Assembly (NCBI GenBank): GCA_033439255.1
Contig: CM065889.1
Coordinates: 682,001 to 746,000, forward strand
Origin: Hericium rajendrae
Lineage: Eukaryota > Basidiomycota > Agaricomycetes > Russulales > Hericiaceae
Length of the DNA: 64,000 nucleotides
Reading direction: 5' to 3'
The translations under genes were made by a program, and so were the position numbers. This document shows positions 10,844 through 24,960 of the stretch, in pieces. How positions within the stretch are numbered: the first letter of the stretch is position 1; every line of letters begins with the position of its first letter. The notes beneath the pieces are model-generated. The model was given only the letters and a program-made list of their open reading frames with translations, made no database searches and was not told the DNA's origin.

Positions 10844-12431
10844 CCTGGTGCGGGTCGACCGTGCGCGGCGGGCGTCGGCATGTTCGCGTGTCGCGCATGT
10901 CTTAATATTGGCAGCATAGGGAAGGTCAGAGTTGACGCGCACGTTCGCATCAAAGACGAAGGGCGAATCATGTTTGACTGGGTCCATTCGTGGATGGGCA
11001 GCCTAGCGTCGACGGGAACGGAGAGCGGCGCGCTATGTAGGTGGAATATAGAGGATAGGAGTAACGGAGTGGAGATAGAAGAGAGGCCTGGAGCGCCATA
11101 GTCAGTCTGATAGCTGAACATGGTGATGGTGGGTGTCAGCCAAGTCGATGACGCGCACTATGAGGGGCGCCAGCGGACAAAATTACTAGGCTTCGGAGGA
11201 CAACTTGGGATTTGGAAACAGGATTAGCCTTTGCGAAGGGTGTGGGTTTAGCACTAGAACTACATGACTTTTCGTTTTCGGCGTTCAAAATTCCGCTTTG
11301 GGCGTGCGGATCAGGCTTTCGGCGACGTACTGTACTTTGGCTTTCAACTTCGACTTTAAAGCGCAGAATAGTCTTTGGGACATCGATTTGTATTTGAACT
11401 AGAACTATAGCAAGGAAACATTCCCTCGTACTTATTCTTTGAAAAAAATATCCCGTCTGAGCAACGGCTTCAAACGGCCAGAGCGGCCGGGCTCAGTTGC
11501 CTCAGCCTTAGATAAGCGGCGTCTGCCGGCGATCGGCCACAGTATGTTGCGGGCTCGTACCTCTGATGCAGGAGAGAGGTATTAAAAATGCCACAATACT
11601 CAAGCCTTGTAACTCACTAGGTTACTGAATGTAAGAAACTTTCTGCAGTCATCTACCGTGTCAAACAAGCAATATCAACCGTGGCGCGCTCGGCGCAGAG
11701 CGCCGTGACTTGCCATAACGGGAATCCATCGGGATGTGTCCGGCTATTGCCGAAAGTCAAAGCCAAACGGCGGAAGTCAAGTCACACCCACATAAGTCGA
11801 AATTCCATACGTACTTCCAACGCACCAGGCCATCATACTTTTGTCCGCTCCTGTACGCTATAGCGCACGTTCAACTGCACGTTTCGAGTTGGCGCCCAGC
11901 ATCGCACTTTCTGTTTCTCACCGCATGCCATTGGCTCAGTGGTTACGATAGGTTACGGTCGTACAACGTTAGCGCTGGGCTGGCTCTGATATTCCATTAT
12001 ACTGTAGTATCTGTAAAGTCCGTGGTCCTAGCATACGTACTTTGTCTGCCATGGACGGCAGCGTAGAGATGGTGGATACGTGACATGTTCGGGTTCGGCG
12101 TTCAACGTTCACATCTCATCAGTATAAGTGATATTTCCGACAGACTTACATGGACTACATGTATGCGCCCGAGTCGGAATGTGCAGGGATCATTCACCCT
12201 TGCTCCTCGATATGTACAGTAAGTACTGCACTCGAGTATGCGAAATAGTGGACCGATCATCCCCGTGTCGATTCTTGACGAACGCGTTCGTCAACAGCTT
12301 CATCATTCTTCCATCGTCTCCCTCGATATCTACCTTGCATTCCTCTTTATTCACTCCTCGTTTCTCCACAGTCTCAAGTTTCGTATTCTTTGTCGCTGCC
12401 TTCGTCGCCGCTCATCTCATGATATTCTTCG
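10844..12431. other. 1.6 kb intergenic, no gene recognised
   Basis: Promoter side of the phytase gene, then sequence with only short open frames that have no domain signature on either strand. I see no tRNA, long repeat or transposon end. Confidence 0.5.
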
Positions 12432-14287
12432 TCAATCTTCATCTTCGGAGTTTTCTCTCAGGTGACTCCCAGATATGTCGAGTTTGACCACTCTCCTGAG
12501 GACATTCACCTGCTGTCGTGTGATACTGCTGTCAATGATACGCAGCTGAGGCAAAGGCGCAAAGGCTCGGCGAATACGAAGCCACTTCGCAAGGGAGTGG
12601 TGAAGTTGGTGGCCTGTGTCGTAGTATTGACTGAAGTCAGCCTTGTACAGGCTGAGTGACCGTAGATTTGGGAAGAAGACCTGATCCCGTCTGGGAGCTT
12701 CTTGCAGATCTTCTGGATTCCTTACGGTTCCGGATTCGATTACAGGGGCGAGATTGAAGAACGGTACGCTGAAACGGAGGATGTCGCTGCCTTGAACTAA
12801 TACATCTTCGAGAGCGTTGCAACCGCCCATGACGGCTAGCCATTCATATGCATCGGCCACGTGCGAGCACCAGGCAGTGCTCTTGTGGAACACTCGCAAT
12901 TCATCCAGAGGGAAAATGCTGCATATGTCTTGAAAAGAGTAATAAGCGTCCCTGCGATATTGCACAATTTCAATTGCGGGTGGGTCTGCAGGAATGGATG
13001 AATGCGCGCTTTGATTCCCTTCATGCGTTGGAACGTCACATCTCCATGCCTTGATATGAGCTGGAACCAGAATGTCTAGGATGGAGATGGGGACATGCTG
13101 CCGAGATGCAATGGGTGTCTTGCCGAAAAATGGGCCCGCAGTGCAGGGAGCAAATTGCTCTGAGGCCCTTCATCCTGCTTATTGTCGCAGGCGAGGTCGA
13201 GATGAAATCTGCAAGTTTGGGGGAAGTCGAGGTGGTCCAAGATTCCGGCACATCAGTACCCACCAGCTTTAGCGTCCCCAGATATGGTAGAATGACGGAA
13301 GGCGTCAAGCGTCGGATCGACGACAAGTTCTGCACTGGAGATGAGAATACAATTGTCGAGGGCTAACGTCCGCAGTGTAGGCATTCTTGCAAGTGAACCC
13401 AAGAGATGTTCGATTTGAAAGCTATTCCGAGCCGCATCCAAGAAAGCCGATAAATCTCTGCTTTGATAACGGGACCAACTAAGACTCAAATGAGTGAGAT
13501 TGGCGAACATAGGCGAATTATGTGGCAGATAAACATTGTAGAGCCCGACCCGACGCAGCAAAGGTGCATGATCTCCAAATGTGTGAGCTGGAAGAGAGGT
13601 AAGACCTGAGGCCGACAGGGCTAGCGACTCTAGTAGCGGGGCGGGCACATTCCAATACGCGGCTCCACGAGAAAGCGACTTGTTGGAAACCTGTAGATCG
13701 AGGTGGGACAGGTGGGAAAAATTCTGAGACAAACTTTCGTCCAAGCCTTCGCCACCGGAAATTGACACGGAAATGGGGACAGTCTTCGAACGAGCCAGCA
13801 TCAACTTGCTCCATTCCGATCCTAGATCATCCGTCACATCAGTCCAAAGAGTCGGCTCTTGCAGCGCCGCTTCGCGCCAATAGCGACAAACATGCGTGAC
13901 TCGGATCCATCCAAGGACGGCGCTGATATCTGGCCAATCCTCCAGCTCGGTATCCGGAGGTTCGTCAACAGCATTGAACGAAAAAATCCGACATAGAATC
14001 TCCGGCGGAAAACGACCAATTGGGGAAATAGCATTGTAGCGCATGCGTAAAACAGAGAGTGCTTCTTGCACGGCGTCTGCCTCCCGCCGCAGCACAGCCT
14101 CAAGGCGCCGATGGCCCTTGATTGTATCAATGTGAGCCAGTCGAGGGCGGAGGGCAGCGAGCCAGTGGTCCTTAGCACTGTCGAGGTGAAATGGTATAAC
14201 GTGTGAGCGGTATTGGAGTGAAAAGGGACCCTCGTTACCGACGTACGTGGTGTCCCGCTCGAAGTCGTCTTGTGAGCCTGTCTTCAT
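12432..14287 (-). CDS. F-box protein with leucine-rich C-terminal half
   Basis: Starts at the ATG complementary to 14285-14287. A coiled, charged N-terminus is followed by the F-box core IGRFPPEILCRIFSF and the linked motif GWIRVTHVCRYWREAALQEP with LWTDV, the usual signature of basidiomycete F-box proteins (substrate receptors of SCF ubiquitin ligases). Leucine-rich-repeat-like strands follow (PLLRRVGLYNVYLP, ANLTHLSLSWSRYQ, MPTLRTLALDNCIL). The first 340 residues are one clean frame. Downstream, homologous-looking text (LPYLGTLKLVGTDVPE; LITLFKTYAAFSLW or YYSFQDICSIFPLDELRVFH; FFPNLRSLSLYKADFSQYYD) lies in different frames, so there are at least two frame changes or unrecognised introns between about 13300 and 12960. 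The 3' half may be decaying; this family turns over fast in mushrooms. The target is unknown. Confidence 0.72.
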
Positions 14288-15024
14288 GGTGACAGTGATG
14301 CTGTCGATTCAGCGACTCGGAATAACGATGCGCTAATAAGCATTGAGTGTCAGAACAACAGCTAGGGAAAGAAAACAATCTTGCACTTACAGCTTAGGAT
14401 GCTGCAGAGTGGTTGCGATGGGATAGTCGCTGGAAGGCAAGCATTAAGCACGACGCAAGGATATGCCGAGAGGCAACCATGAGGCCCTCCTCATGGCAGG
14501 CTGGCCTGTCGGCAGGCAACTCCTTAGCGAGTATCTGATAATTCGAAGAGCCTAACGATTCATCCTTTAATTTGAACTTGCATCGCGGAGCAAGAACGAC
14601 AGTTAGAGGTGGCCAGCCTAACGGTATGTGGCGAACTAAAGTGCTAAGTGAGCAAGCACCACGACAACACAACAGGAATCTGGCCCGTTATGAGTGCCGG
14701 TGATCTGCTCGAAGGACCAGGGAGCTTTGTCGTGGAAAGTCATCGTCCGAATCCCTGTACGCTGTAGATCCGGTAGAACCCAGATTCTTGACACTCATTG
14801 TTCGAACGAGGCAAGTCGGGAAGGGTTTGCTCATAACGATCGGGGACTAACCTCTACCAGCATAGTTTCTGCCGCGAACAAGGACCGAGCAGACAATGGA
14901 ATGGACCTGGCTTGAAAAAGTCGTCGGACAGCATAATGTACAAAAGCTAGCAAATACACTGGCTGGAGAGAGTACGCCTACAGTGAAGGCGGTATTGATA
15001 CAAACGGATGCCTTGACATGCGAG
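14288..15024. other. Intergenic, nothing recognised
   Basis: Upstream of the F-box gene and downstream of the MYND gene (both minus strand). A 92-codon minus-strand open frame at 14394-14672 has no recognisable features. Confidence 0.45.
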
Positions 15025-16174
15025 CTAATCAGCTTCAGGTTCCAGAGACCGCTAGGAAAGGTCATCAGCCCGAGTCTCAGATAACAAAAGTCTACCCACC
15101 ATTCGCAACTTGAACTTGTTCTCTTCATCCCCCGCAATGATAAAATTGAAATACCTGAATATATGTTGAGCTTGAAAGTCACAGTCAGCAACAGAGCGGA
15201 AACGTACATGATACACCGCTCCAGCGGCGTCCACTCCAACAGGAGCGCGCTCGGTGGCGCAGTCCCATGCTTCTTCATCGCCGCCAAGTACTTCAAGTCC
15301 AACCCGATCGCAGACGCGACGCCCCGCCCTTTGCCCGGGCGCCCCGGCCCCCGCTCGCAGAGGCAGAAGAAATCCACGCGCACCATATCCGGCGGCGGCG
15401 GCAGGTGGTGCTGCTGCGGCAGCGAGCGGTTCATCTCCTGGCGCTCGAGGGCGGACAGCTCGTCCCACCGCGGCTTGATGACGTGCGAGAGCGTCGGGAT
15501 GAGGCCTGTCTCGGGCAGCGGCTCGCCCAGGAGGATGCCGCGCTCGAGGGGCACCTGGTCGGGCGTGACAAGTTTGAAGTAGAGCGTCGGGATGAACTGC
15601 GATGCGTTCTCGGGGTGGTTGCGCAGGTCGAGGAGGCATTCGAAGAGGAGCGCGAGGGACTCTTTCAGTTCGGAGATATTCACTGCGCGGAAGACAAGCT
15701 GTAGGATCTTGCGGTCCAGCTTCTCCTGTCGGCCGTCCAGCGTTGAGCAATATGTCTTGTGCTCGGGCCAGTGGGTGCGCTGGCACTGTCGGGTTGAGGT
15801 CGAGGATCAGCAAGCACTTCCTGAACGGATCGAAGGTATTTCCGTACCTCAGCATCGCAATATGCAGCTCTATTGCACTGTTGCAGCGATGAGCACCGCT
15901 CGATATAATGATAGCCGCCCAGGGGACACACACACCTTCTTGCAGACGCGAAGCTTGCAGGTCTTTCCACAATTCAGGCAGCTAGCTTTATCGAGTACGG
16001 CTTTCGCGGGTTTCGACGCCTTTTCTTCCTTCCCCTTAGCCTTTGTCTCATTCCATCTGTCTTGTCCATGAGACGAGCTGCTTGCGGACTGAAGAGGCTG
16101 ACCGTATGAGCAGGTCGAGGTGAAGCAATGATAAAGACGGGTATTACCTTCTGATTACGAACGGCCACTTCCAT
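15025..16174 (-). CDS. MYND-type zinc finger protein
   Basis: Six exons read right to left: 16148-16174, 15934-16097, 15848-15869 (22 nt), 15208-15785, 15100-15154 and 15025-15051, totalling 873 nt or 290 residues in one frame. A basic Ser-rich leader precedes the finger, which is spread over three exons: SCLNCGK, CKLRVCKK, AAYCDAECQRTHWPEHKTYC. The Cys/His spacing (CxxC ... C ... YCxxxC ... H ... C) fits a MYND zinc-binding domain, usually a protein-protein interaction module. The rest is mostly helical and well ordered (NISELKESLALLFECLL, RWDELSALERQEMNRSL), ending in an exon that gives FNFIIAGDEENKFKLRM. No SET domain is present. The function is unknown; MYND-only proteins are an expanded family in Agaricomycetes. 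Confidence 0.82.
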
Positions 16175-17206
16175 TGCGAATTCTGGCTGGTAGGAGGGGG
16201 GAGGGGGAGCGGACTGTGGACAATAGGTGGGATCCGGGCTGATTGACGTCGTTTTTATAAGTGTGCGAGGGCGATAACGTCTGCTTTTGGAAGAATGGCC
16301 CCAGCACGCGGATCGATATAGCCATGGGTTTGGGTTACATGGCCATAGCTCTTCGGAAGACGTTTCGTTCGTGACGATTACGACACAATAGCCTGGGACA
16401 TATGGTCTCATAAAATACAAGGGTGATCACAGTTTCATGCGCCTTACCAGTTAAATAAAGTGTTGGTCGTAGCGCGTGCGCCAACTGGTGGGCTTTCACT
16501 TGCGTTTGGTAAAAGCATGATATAAAGTACAGTATTGCTGGTCACGACAAATCACCAGCTGGACACGCGTACGCCCACTGGCGTCCCTTTGTCCTCGTGC
16601 CCTTCGAACTTCGGAACGAGACCCAAAGTCGGAGTAGAACCGTCTCAACCAAAATAACATCCCGGCCTCATCTGTCATGCATGCTGGCAATCGATCGATA
16701 TCGATAACATGCTTTCCATAGTCGTCGCAAGGTATGTCTCGTGTATTCATCTATCCATAACACGCAGGAGTCTCGTCAATAAGAAGGGGATCTTCCTACA
16801 GCATGGACAATGTGCGCGACGTGGGGCAAGCGTGTGGACCACATCAAACGTATCCCAAAATGGTAACTGAACTTGCAAACGCTCTTCCAGTCCTTGCACT
16901 CCTGCACCCCCCAGCAGCTATATTATTTTGAAACTTATGAGCTTTACCCTCATCTCTATCTTTTGTAGTTCTCGGTTCATGCATCAAGCTTCAAAGCTCT
17001 ACAGATCAGGCGTCCGAATCTAGTCTAGAGTAAGCCGAGATATAAAAACTTTTTGATTGCTCCCAGTCGGACTACGGCACCAAACATTCAACGCCATTCA
17101 CAAGGATAACGAAGACCGAACGATACTGCGCCCCCACCGCAGAGCAGCAACAACAGCGTCTATACCGCACTATCCTTCCATGCGACAGTCAAGAGAAAGC
17201 GCGAGT
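16175..17206. other. 1.0 kb intergenic, nothing recognised
   Basis: Upstream of the MYND gene and downstream of ATP2. An 84-codon minus-strand open frame (16496-16750) has no domain signature and I do not call it. Confidence 0.45.
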
Positions 17207-19187
<1,981 letters not shown>

Positions 19188-20950
19188 CGTTGAGGACGGC
19201 GACGACGACAACGGGAGGAAAGGGAAGGAGTTGATGGTGCAGAGAAGGCGCAAACTCCGGCTAGAGCGCCTGCCTTTTAGATTCGCCCTCCGTTCAATCT
19301 CCGACGCCCCCGGCTCGCTCCGACTGCACCATTGCCTCGCATTTTCTGAGGTACACGCTCCGACTTTCTTGCCGTCGTGCTCCCCAGGTGTTTTTTTAGT
19401 CTGAACAGCATCATGCGCTGGCGTCGGCGTTCAGCATGTGACAAATTCCTTATTTTCAATGATTTTTTGCGGGCGAAGCTTGGGTGAAGTGCTTGTATAA
19501 ATGTCAATTTGGCAAAGCATTTTCCTATGCAATACTCCGATTCTACACCGTCTGCATGGATCATGAACTAAGGATGCCATGCGTCGTCGTCGTCCAGGAG
19601 ACCATGTCATCGACCAGCCAGCAGACGAACGGCATGAGGTAGCCAGCGTCTCGTCACCGCGTCACCTCGAGCGCGCGTCGGCCGTTCGGCGTACTCGTGA
19701 CAAGACGCGGTTTGAGACGCGGTGGCGCGTTGACCGGCGCCACAGACGCGTTTGACGCGTCTTGCCTGTAACCATCATCATCAGCAAAAGCGTGAAAAAA
19801 TTGTAAAGGCTTACAAGCGTATGTAAGGGTATGTAAGGGTTCCAATCCCTGCCGTCAGGTAAGGAAGCTGCATTTCGTCACCAAGCAATATACGCACGCC
19901 TTATGGATTTGCCGACCTCACCATCTTGCCCAAAGCTTATCAGTCCGGCCAAGCCTCACCCGCAGACGAAACTTGTCCATCAACATGGCATGCGTGCATT
20001 GCCATATGGCCTTTGGCCGGCATTGCAAATGACGCAAGGGAGCTCTAGGATATTTTACTATTCTTATTTATTTATTGTCCCAGTTGACAGAAATGAAGAA
20101 TTAAAATCAAGTATATTTCTCGTAGCAACGAAGTAATCTAAAATACATGGTAGCTGTCTACGATACGCATCTAAGTATACATGCAAAGCAACCATCGCTA
20201 TGTACGACGATTTACCGTCGCACACTCCATCAGCCGAGAACTAGACCGTCTTGAGACCATCCCGAGGATTTCCAACAGCCGCAAGCAAGCGCCGCCGCCG
20301 TGGCAGGATGGCCAGCAGCTAGAGCGCGAGACCGTCTTCGAGGATTCCCAGACAGTGAAGCTTGGCGAAAATCACACAGCCAAGATGAGAGCCTGGCTAG
20401 TATCATGGAATCGAGGTAAGAGAATACCAGCAGCCAGTTACAAACCGAGATGGCGAGTTGAAGAGAGGAGAGAGGAGAGAGGAATGGGAGGACAGACCGT
20501 GTGCGCGGACACTACTTAATAGACGAGCAGGCAGTTTAGGGCCGGCAGCGATACATCTTCGAGAAGTGTAGCGATGCGTTGCTACGTGGTATCGAGGGTA
20601 TCCAGTGCCTCGGGGCATGGTACGGCGGGCAGGCGATCACTGCAAAGATGTCAGAAGCTCGTTACCATGATTAAAAGCTATTAGAAACCAAACCAGAGAC
20701 TTTTGAAAACTCACCATATATATATCACATTTCCAAGGCTTCGGCAGCCTTTGATGATCTTCACATAGGTATGTATTGCCCCTTGCATACCCTTGTAAGA
20801 GGTTACATTCTGGCGCAACCACGGTGACGCGTGACATTGCTCGCCGGGGAATAACCGACTGAAACGTTTTTGCTGATGCATCTCCCTACCTTGCTTTCAC
20901 TCCTCCGGCTCTCTATCGTTTCTGTCAGATTTCTGCGGACGACACTGAAA
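19188..20950. other. 1.8 kb intergenic between divergent ATP2 and CTF18
   Basis: A divergent promoter region. It contains a stretch around 19600-19760 rich in ACGCG/CGCGT words. A T-arm-like GGGTTCCAATCCC occurs at 19838-19850 without a matching tRNA 5' half. A 112-codon plus frame (20181-20519) shows no domain. No other feature seen. Confidence 0.45.
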
Positions 20951-23900
20951 ATGACTATTCAAGTGGGCGAAGGAGATGCGTTTCGTCCAAACGGCCTATT
21001 GGGTGGGAGTTCCCTGTTCGGTAGCCACACAGTCCTCAGCAAAACGAGTTCTGCGGTCGAGCACAATGCAGGCAAGGATGACGCGTTTCAGCCGAATGGG
21101 TTGCTCGGAGGCAACACTTATCAAGAATCTTCAAATGTTGCTGGTTTCAGCATGGCCTCTGAACCTGCGGGTTCTGAATCATTCGTACCGAATGGATTGC
21201 TTGGGGGACCGGCGAGTCGACCAAATCCTCCTTTGATGGAAGATGAGGCCGGTCCATCTAGAGCTAGGAATCTAGAGAACGGTACTAGTGAGTGCACACC
21301 CTTGTGTGAGTACAATATATATCTGAAGCCGATCTCAAGACGCCCCGACATCGCCCTTCAGGTCGAACGGCCTCCTCGGTACTCAGCAGACCAACAATCC
21401 TGGTGAGCATTTTTGTTACTATATCAGATTATTCGCTTCTCATTTGCATCAAGAGGTCCCCCTAACACAATCCCAAGGTATGTGCGTTGCCAGATTTGAC
21501 CCTAGAATTTATTGGTCTCAATCGTCTTTCGAGCGCTGCAGACGATGAGCTCCCCGACATCGCAGACATTCTTCGTCCATACGCTCGAGACAATAACGAT
21601 ACTTCGGATGGCTTCGGCGTTCCTATCATCCTTCCGCGCTCCTCTATCCGTTCGTCAACATACGACGGAAAGACAGTATTCCTGCGGCGGAAACCCCGAC
21701 GCCGTGATGTGGGTCCCGGTCCATCGTCATCAAACCAGAGCATGGGTAAATTGCTAGACGTCCCCCTTCATCGCCTGATGGATGAGCTCTCCGTGATTGA
21801 AGCCCGCAGACTAGCATCTGAGTACGCGTCACACCCAAGCCATTCTGGAAACATCATTGATTTCTATAATCAGGGATACCCAACAGCCGGATACACAGAC
21901 ACCGGGCGCCAACTTAGACTCTGAACTTTGGATCGATCGTTACCGCCCCAAACGCTTTGTCGACTTACTTGGTGACGAGCGACTGCATCGCGAGGTTACG
22001 ACATGGGTCAAAGAATGGGATCACTGTGTCTTTGGAAAACGGAAGGCGAAGAGGAAGACAAGAGAAGACGAAGGGGGGAACTACTTACCGGAAGACGAGC
22101 ATCATCGCCCTCACGAGAAGGCAAGCACATTTCGCGACGCGAGCAGTGCTGGACACCATTTGTTCTGACGTGATTTTGTTCAGATCTTACTCATGTCGGG
22201 TCCTCCTGGCTTGGGAAAGACAACGCTGGCGCATATAGTCGCTAAACATTCAGGATATAATGTCTTCGAGATCAACGCAAGGTCTGCCCCTTCTGCATTA
22301 TCTCATGCACAGCTGACAGTCTTATTTACATTGAAGTGATGCCCGCTCGGGCTCCATCGTTGATGATCGAATACGTCCTGCATTAGAAGCAGGCTTTACA
22401 ATTGGCAATTCTAAACCAAATCTTATCGTCATAGATGAAATAGACGGCGCGACGGGTGCTGGAGACAATGTAGGTTTCGATGTTGATGACCGTATATCTC
22501 ATAATCGACCCGAATAATTCTTCGCAGTCCTCCAACTTCATCCAAAAGTTGGTGCAACTGACATACGACCGGCCTTTCAAAGATCGTAGGTTTTCTCAGC
22601 CTTCTCAGCACTATTCCAAGTTGACCGCAGATATGAATGCAGGACGGAAGAAGCAAAAGGGTGGAAAGAGGCCGCTCCTACGCCCCATTATCTGCATCTG
22701 CAACGATCTGTATCGCTGCTTCGCTTGCGAAGCTGCGTCCTGTCGCGCGGATCGTCCGCTTCACTCGCCCGGCTGATATTCACATTGTGAAGCGGCTGCG
22801 AGATGTTTGCGAGTGTGAGGACTTGAAGGCGGAGCCGCGCGCTCTGAATACGCTAGTTGCGATAGCGCTTGGGGATCTGAGAGGGTGTCTGAATACCTTG
22901 CAGGTTCGTGGTATCTTCATATATCCGCTCATTCTTCAATTGAAGGCAGAGCGCTAACGCGGTTCTGTGCTGCAGTTCATCAAATCGCGAAATCAGCAGG
23001 TGACGGAGCAGATGATACGCATGGCGACAGCGGGGATGAAGGAGAACGAGTCTTCCTTCCTCAACGTCCTGAACAACCTTTTCCTTCCTATGAGCAAGAA
23101 GCGGATCAAGGAGCTCGGTCTCAACGAGGAAGAAGAAACAAAATACGTCGATCGCCTCAGTCGAGAACTGGATGGCAGCGGTGCTTTGGACCGCATAGCC
23201 ACAGGTAAGAGTGACATGCTTGGTTTGAACGTTCTCTCATCTGGGGTCAAAATAGGTTGTTTTGAACATTATGCGAAGACAAATCAGCACGACGCTACTT
23301 TTTCAAAATACCTCAAAGCGAATGAATGGCTCGTATCCTATGATCTGCTCTCGAACAGGATGCGTTCCGAACAAGAATACGCACTGATGCCATATCTGTC
23401 CTATACGCTTGTGCCATTCTACCCAATATTCCACGAGCGTGGCGGCGAGCGGGTGGAGCGGCCAAAAGCCGACTGGGAGGTACGTCCTTCTGATTCTGAC
23501 TCCCCGACTTACGGCTAAAATATGATAACAGACTTATGTAAAGACAAAGGCGAACGAAGAGATATACAAGTCGCTTGCGCATGCTGTCCGCACAGGAAAC
23601 GGGCGCAGGACAGGACATTACCGCGACCTCGTCAGCGAACAGATTCTTCATTTAGAATTTGCGCCTTATCTCAATAGAATCATATCACCTCCTCTGCGTC
23701 CAGTACGGTTGTTTGTCTGTCCTTATTCTATATCTCTTGCTGATGAGGGCTTCGCAGGTAAATAGTCAGGTTATCCGGCCGGAGGAGAAAGCCATTTTGT
23801 CAAGACTTGTGAATATTATGGTATCGTTGGAACTGCGCTTTGTTCAAGAGAAGGCGGAAGATGGCCAACTCATGTATAGACTCGATCCGTAAGCCCATTC

Positions 23901-24643
23901 ACTTTGTGTGATATTTTGAGTTACCGATATCTTATGCGTCCTCAGACCCATCGACGTGTTTGTCACTTACGATGGCAAGCGAGCTGCGGATATTGCGGTA
24001 TCACGCTATGCTGTCCGGCATCTCGTTGCGGCGGAGGTAAAACTTCTTCGCAATATCACTGCAGACATCATTCTATCTTTACAGTCATTTCTGAAACAAA
24101 TCTTCTATAGATCGATGCTCAATTGATCACACGCCAGGCCGAGGCCGCTGAGCGGAGCAAGGCAAGCAGGCCATCGTTCTTCGGACAAAGGTACGATCTG
24201 AAACGACCCCATTCTGAATTGTTCTGTTTCGCAAGAGTGCATCAACGTGATTAACTGATTCTCCCACAGACCTGCAGAAGACGATGCGGATGTTGTTGAA
24301 GGGGATGGCATCGATCCAGAGGGCGAAGGTACACTGGGGCACGCCGGCCCGGACGAACAGCGACCGCGCAAGAAGGCAAAAAAAGTTGATATTGCGGATA
24401 AGGTACGTGCTCTTATCTGTCATACTCCCGCCGTTGGCTCACACCTTTCGACCGGCATCACAACAGCCCGCTGTGGACTTCTTTGGACGTCTCATTGTCC
24501 CTAAGGCTCCGACGACTGGCACGAAGCCCAATTCTGTCGCGGCCCGCAAGCAGCCGGAGAAGGCATACAAAGTCTCGTACAAATATAATGAGGGTAATTC
24601 GGCGGCTGTGCGGAAACCGGTTAAGGTGTCGTCATTTTTGTAG
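20951..24643 (+). CDS. CTF18: Chromosome transmission fidelity protein 18 (alternative RFC large subunit)
   Basis: Ctf18 replaces Rfc1 in the Ctf18-RFC clamp loader (with Dcc1 and Ctf8), loading PCNA and supporting sister-chromatid cohesion. I read 16 exons with short introns; the one after 22120 uses a GC donor (AAG|GCAAGC). Motifs in order: [19 protein letters not shown], Walker [30 protein letters not shown], Walker [17 protein letters not shown], then [25 protein letters not shown] and the lid/collar ([13 protein letters not shown]). The C-terminal region includes [11 protein letters not shown] and a Lys-rich end. The N-terminal 130 residues carry four repeats of F-x-P/S-N-G-L-L-G. A one-base excess near 22714 (TAT C GCT GCT) breaks the frame between ICICNDLY and AASLAKL, probably a consensus error. 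Exon borders include 20951-21281, 21340-21402, 21494-21821, 21874-22120, 22184-22281, 22337-22469, 22528-22585 and 22631-22903. Confidence 0.93.
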
Positions 24644-24960
24644 TTGTGTATTCTAAAATACTTCGGACGGCTTTCGGGACAGGACCTAGCAATGCCCATA
24701 AGATAGGCGTGTATCATCTATACACTAGGTCATCCTTCTGCTTTTGATGATTGAACGTGCGAAAGGTACTGGCTGTTCAACTTTTCTACTATGAGCATCT
24801 TGGGAACTCTCCCAGGTGGGTAGGTCCCTGAGTGACAATGTGGGTACGTAGATAGAGACACAGGGACTGGAACACCTTCGTCCTGGTTCAGCATCAGAAA
24901 TTCTGATGTTTCTGGGTAAAGCCCTCGAGACACGCCAGCGCCCATCTCCAAACATCCTAA
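24644..24960. other. Convergent intergenic spacer
   Basis: Lies between the 3' ends of CTF18 and the first transporter copy. Nothing recognised. Confidence 0.5.

Noticed and set aside
19803-19870. GGGTTCCAATCCC as part of a tRNA
   Set aside because: No matching acceptor stem or anticodon arm can be drawn.
20181-20519. 112-codon plus-strand frame as a gene
   Set aside because: No domain, low-complexity Arg/Glu content and no splice or family support; lies in a divergent promoter region.
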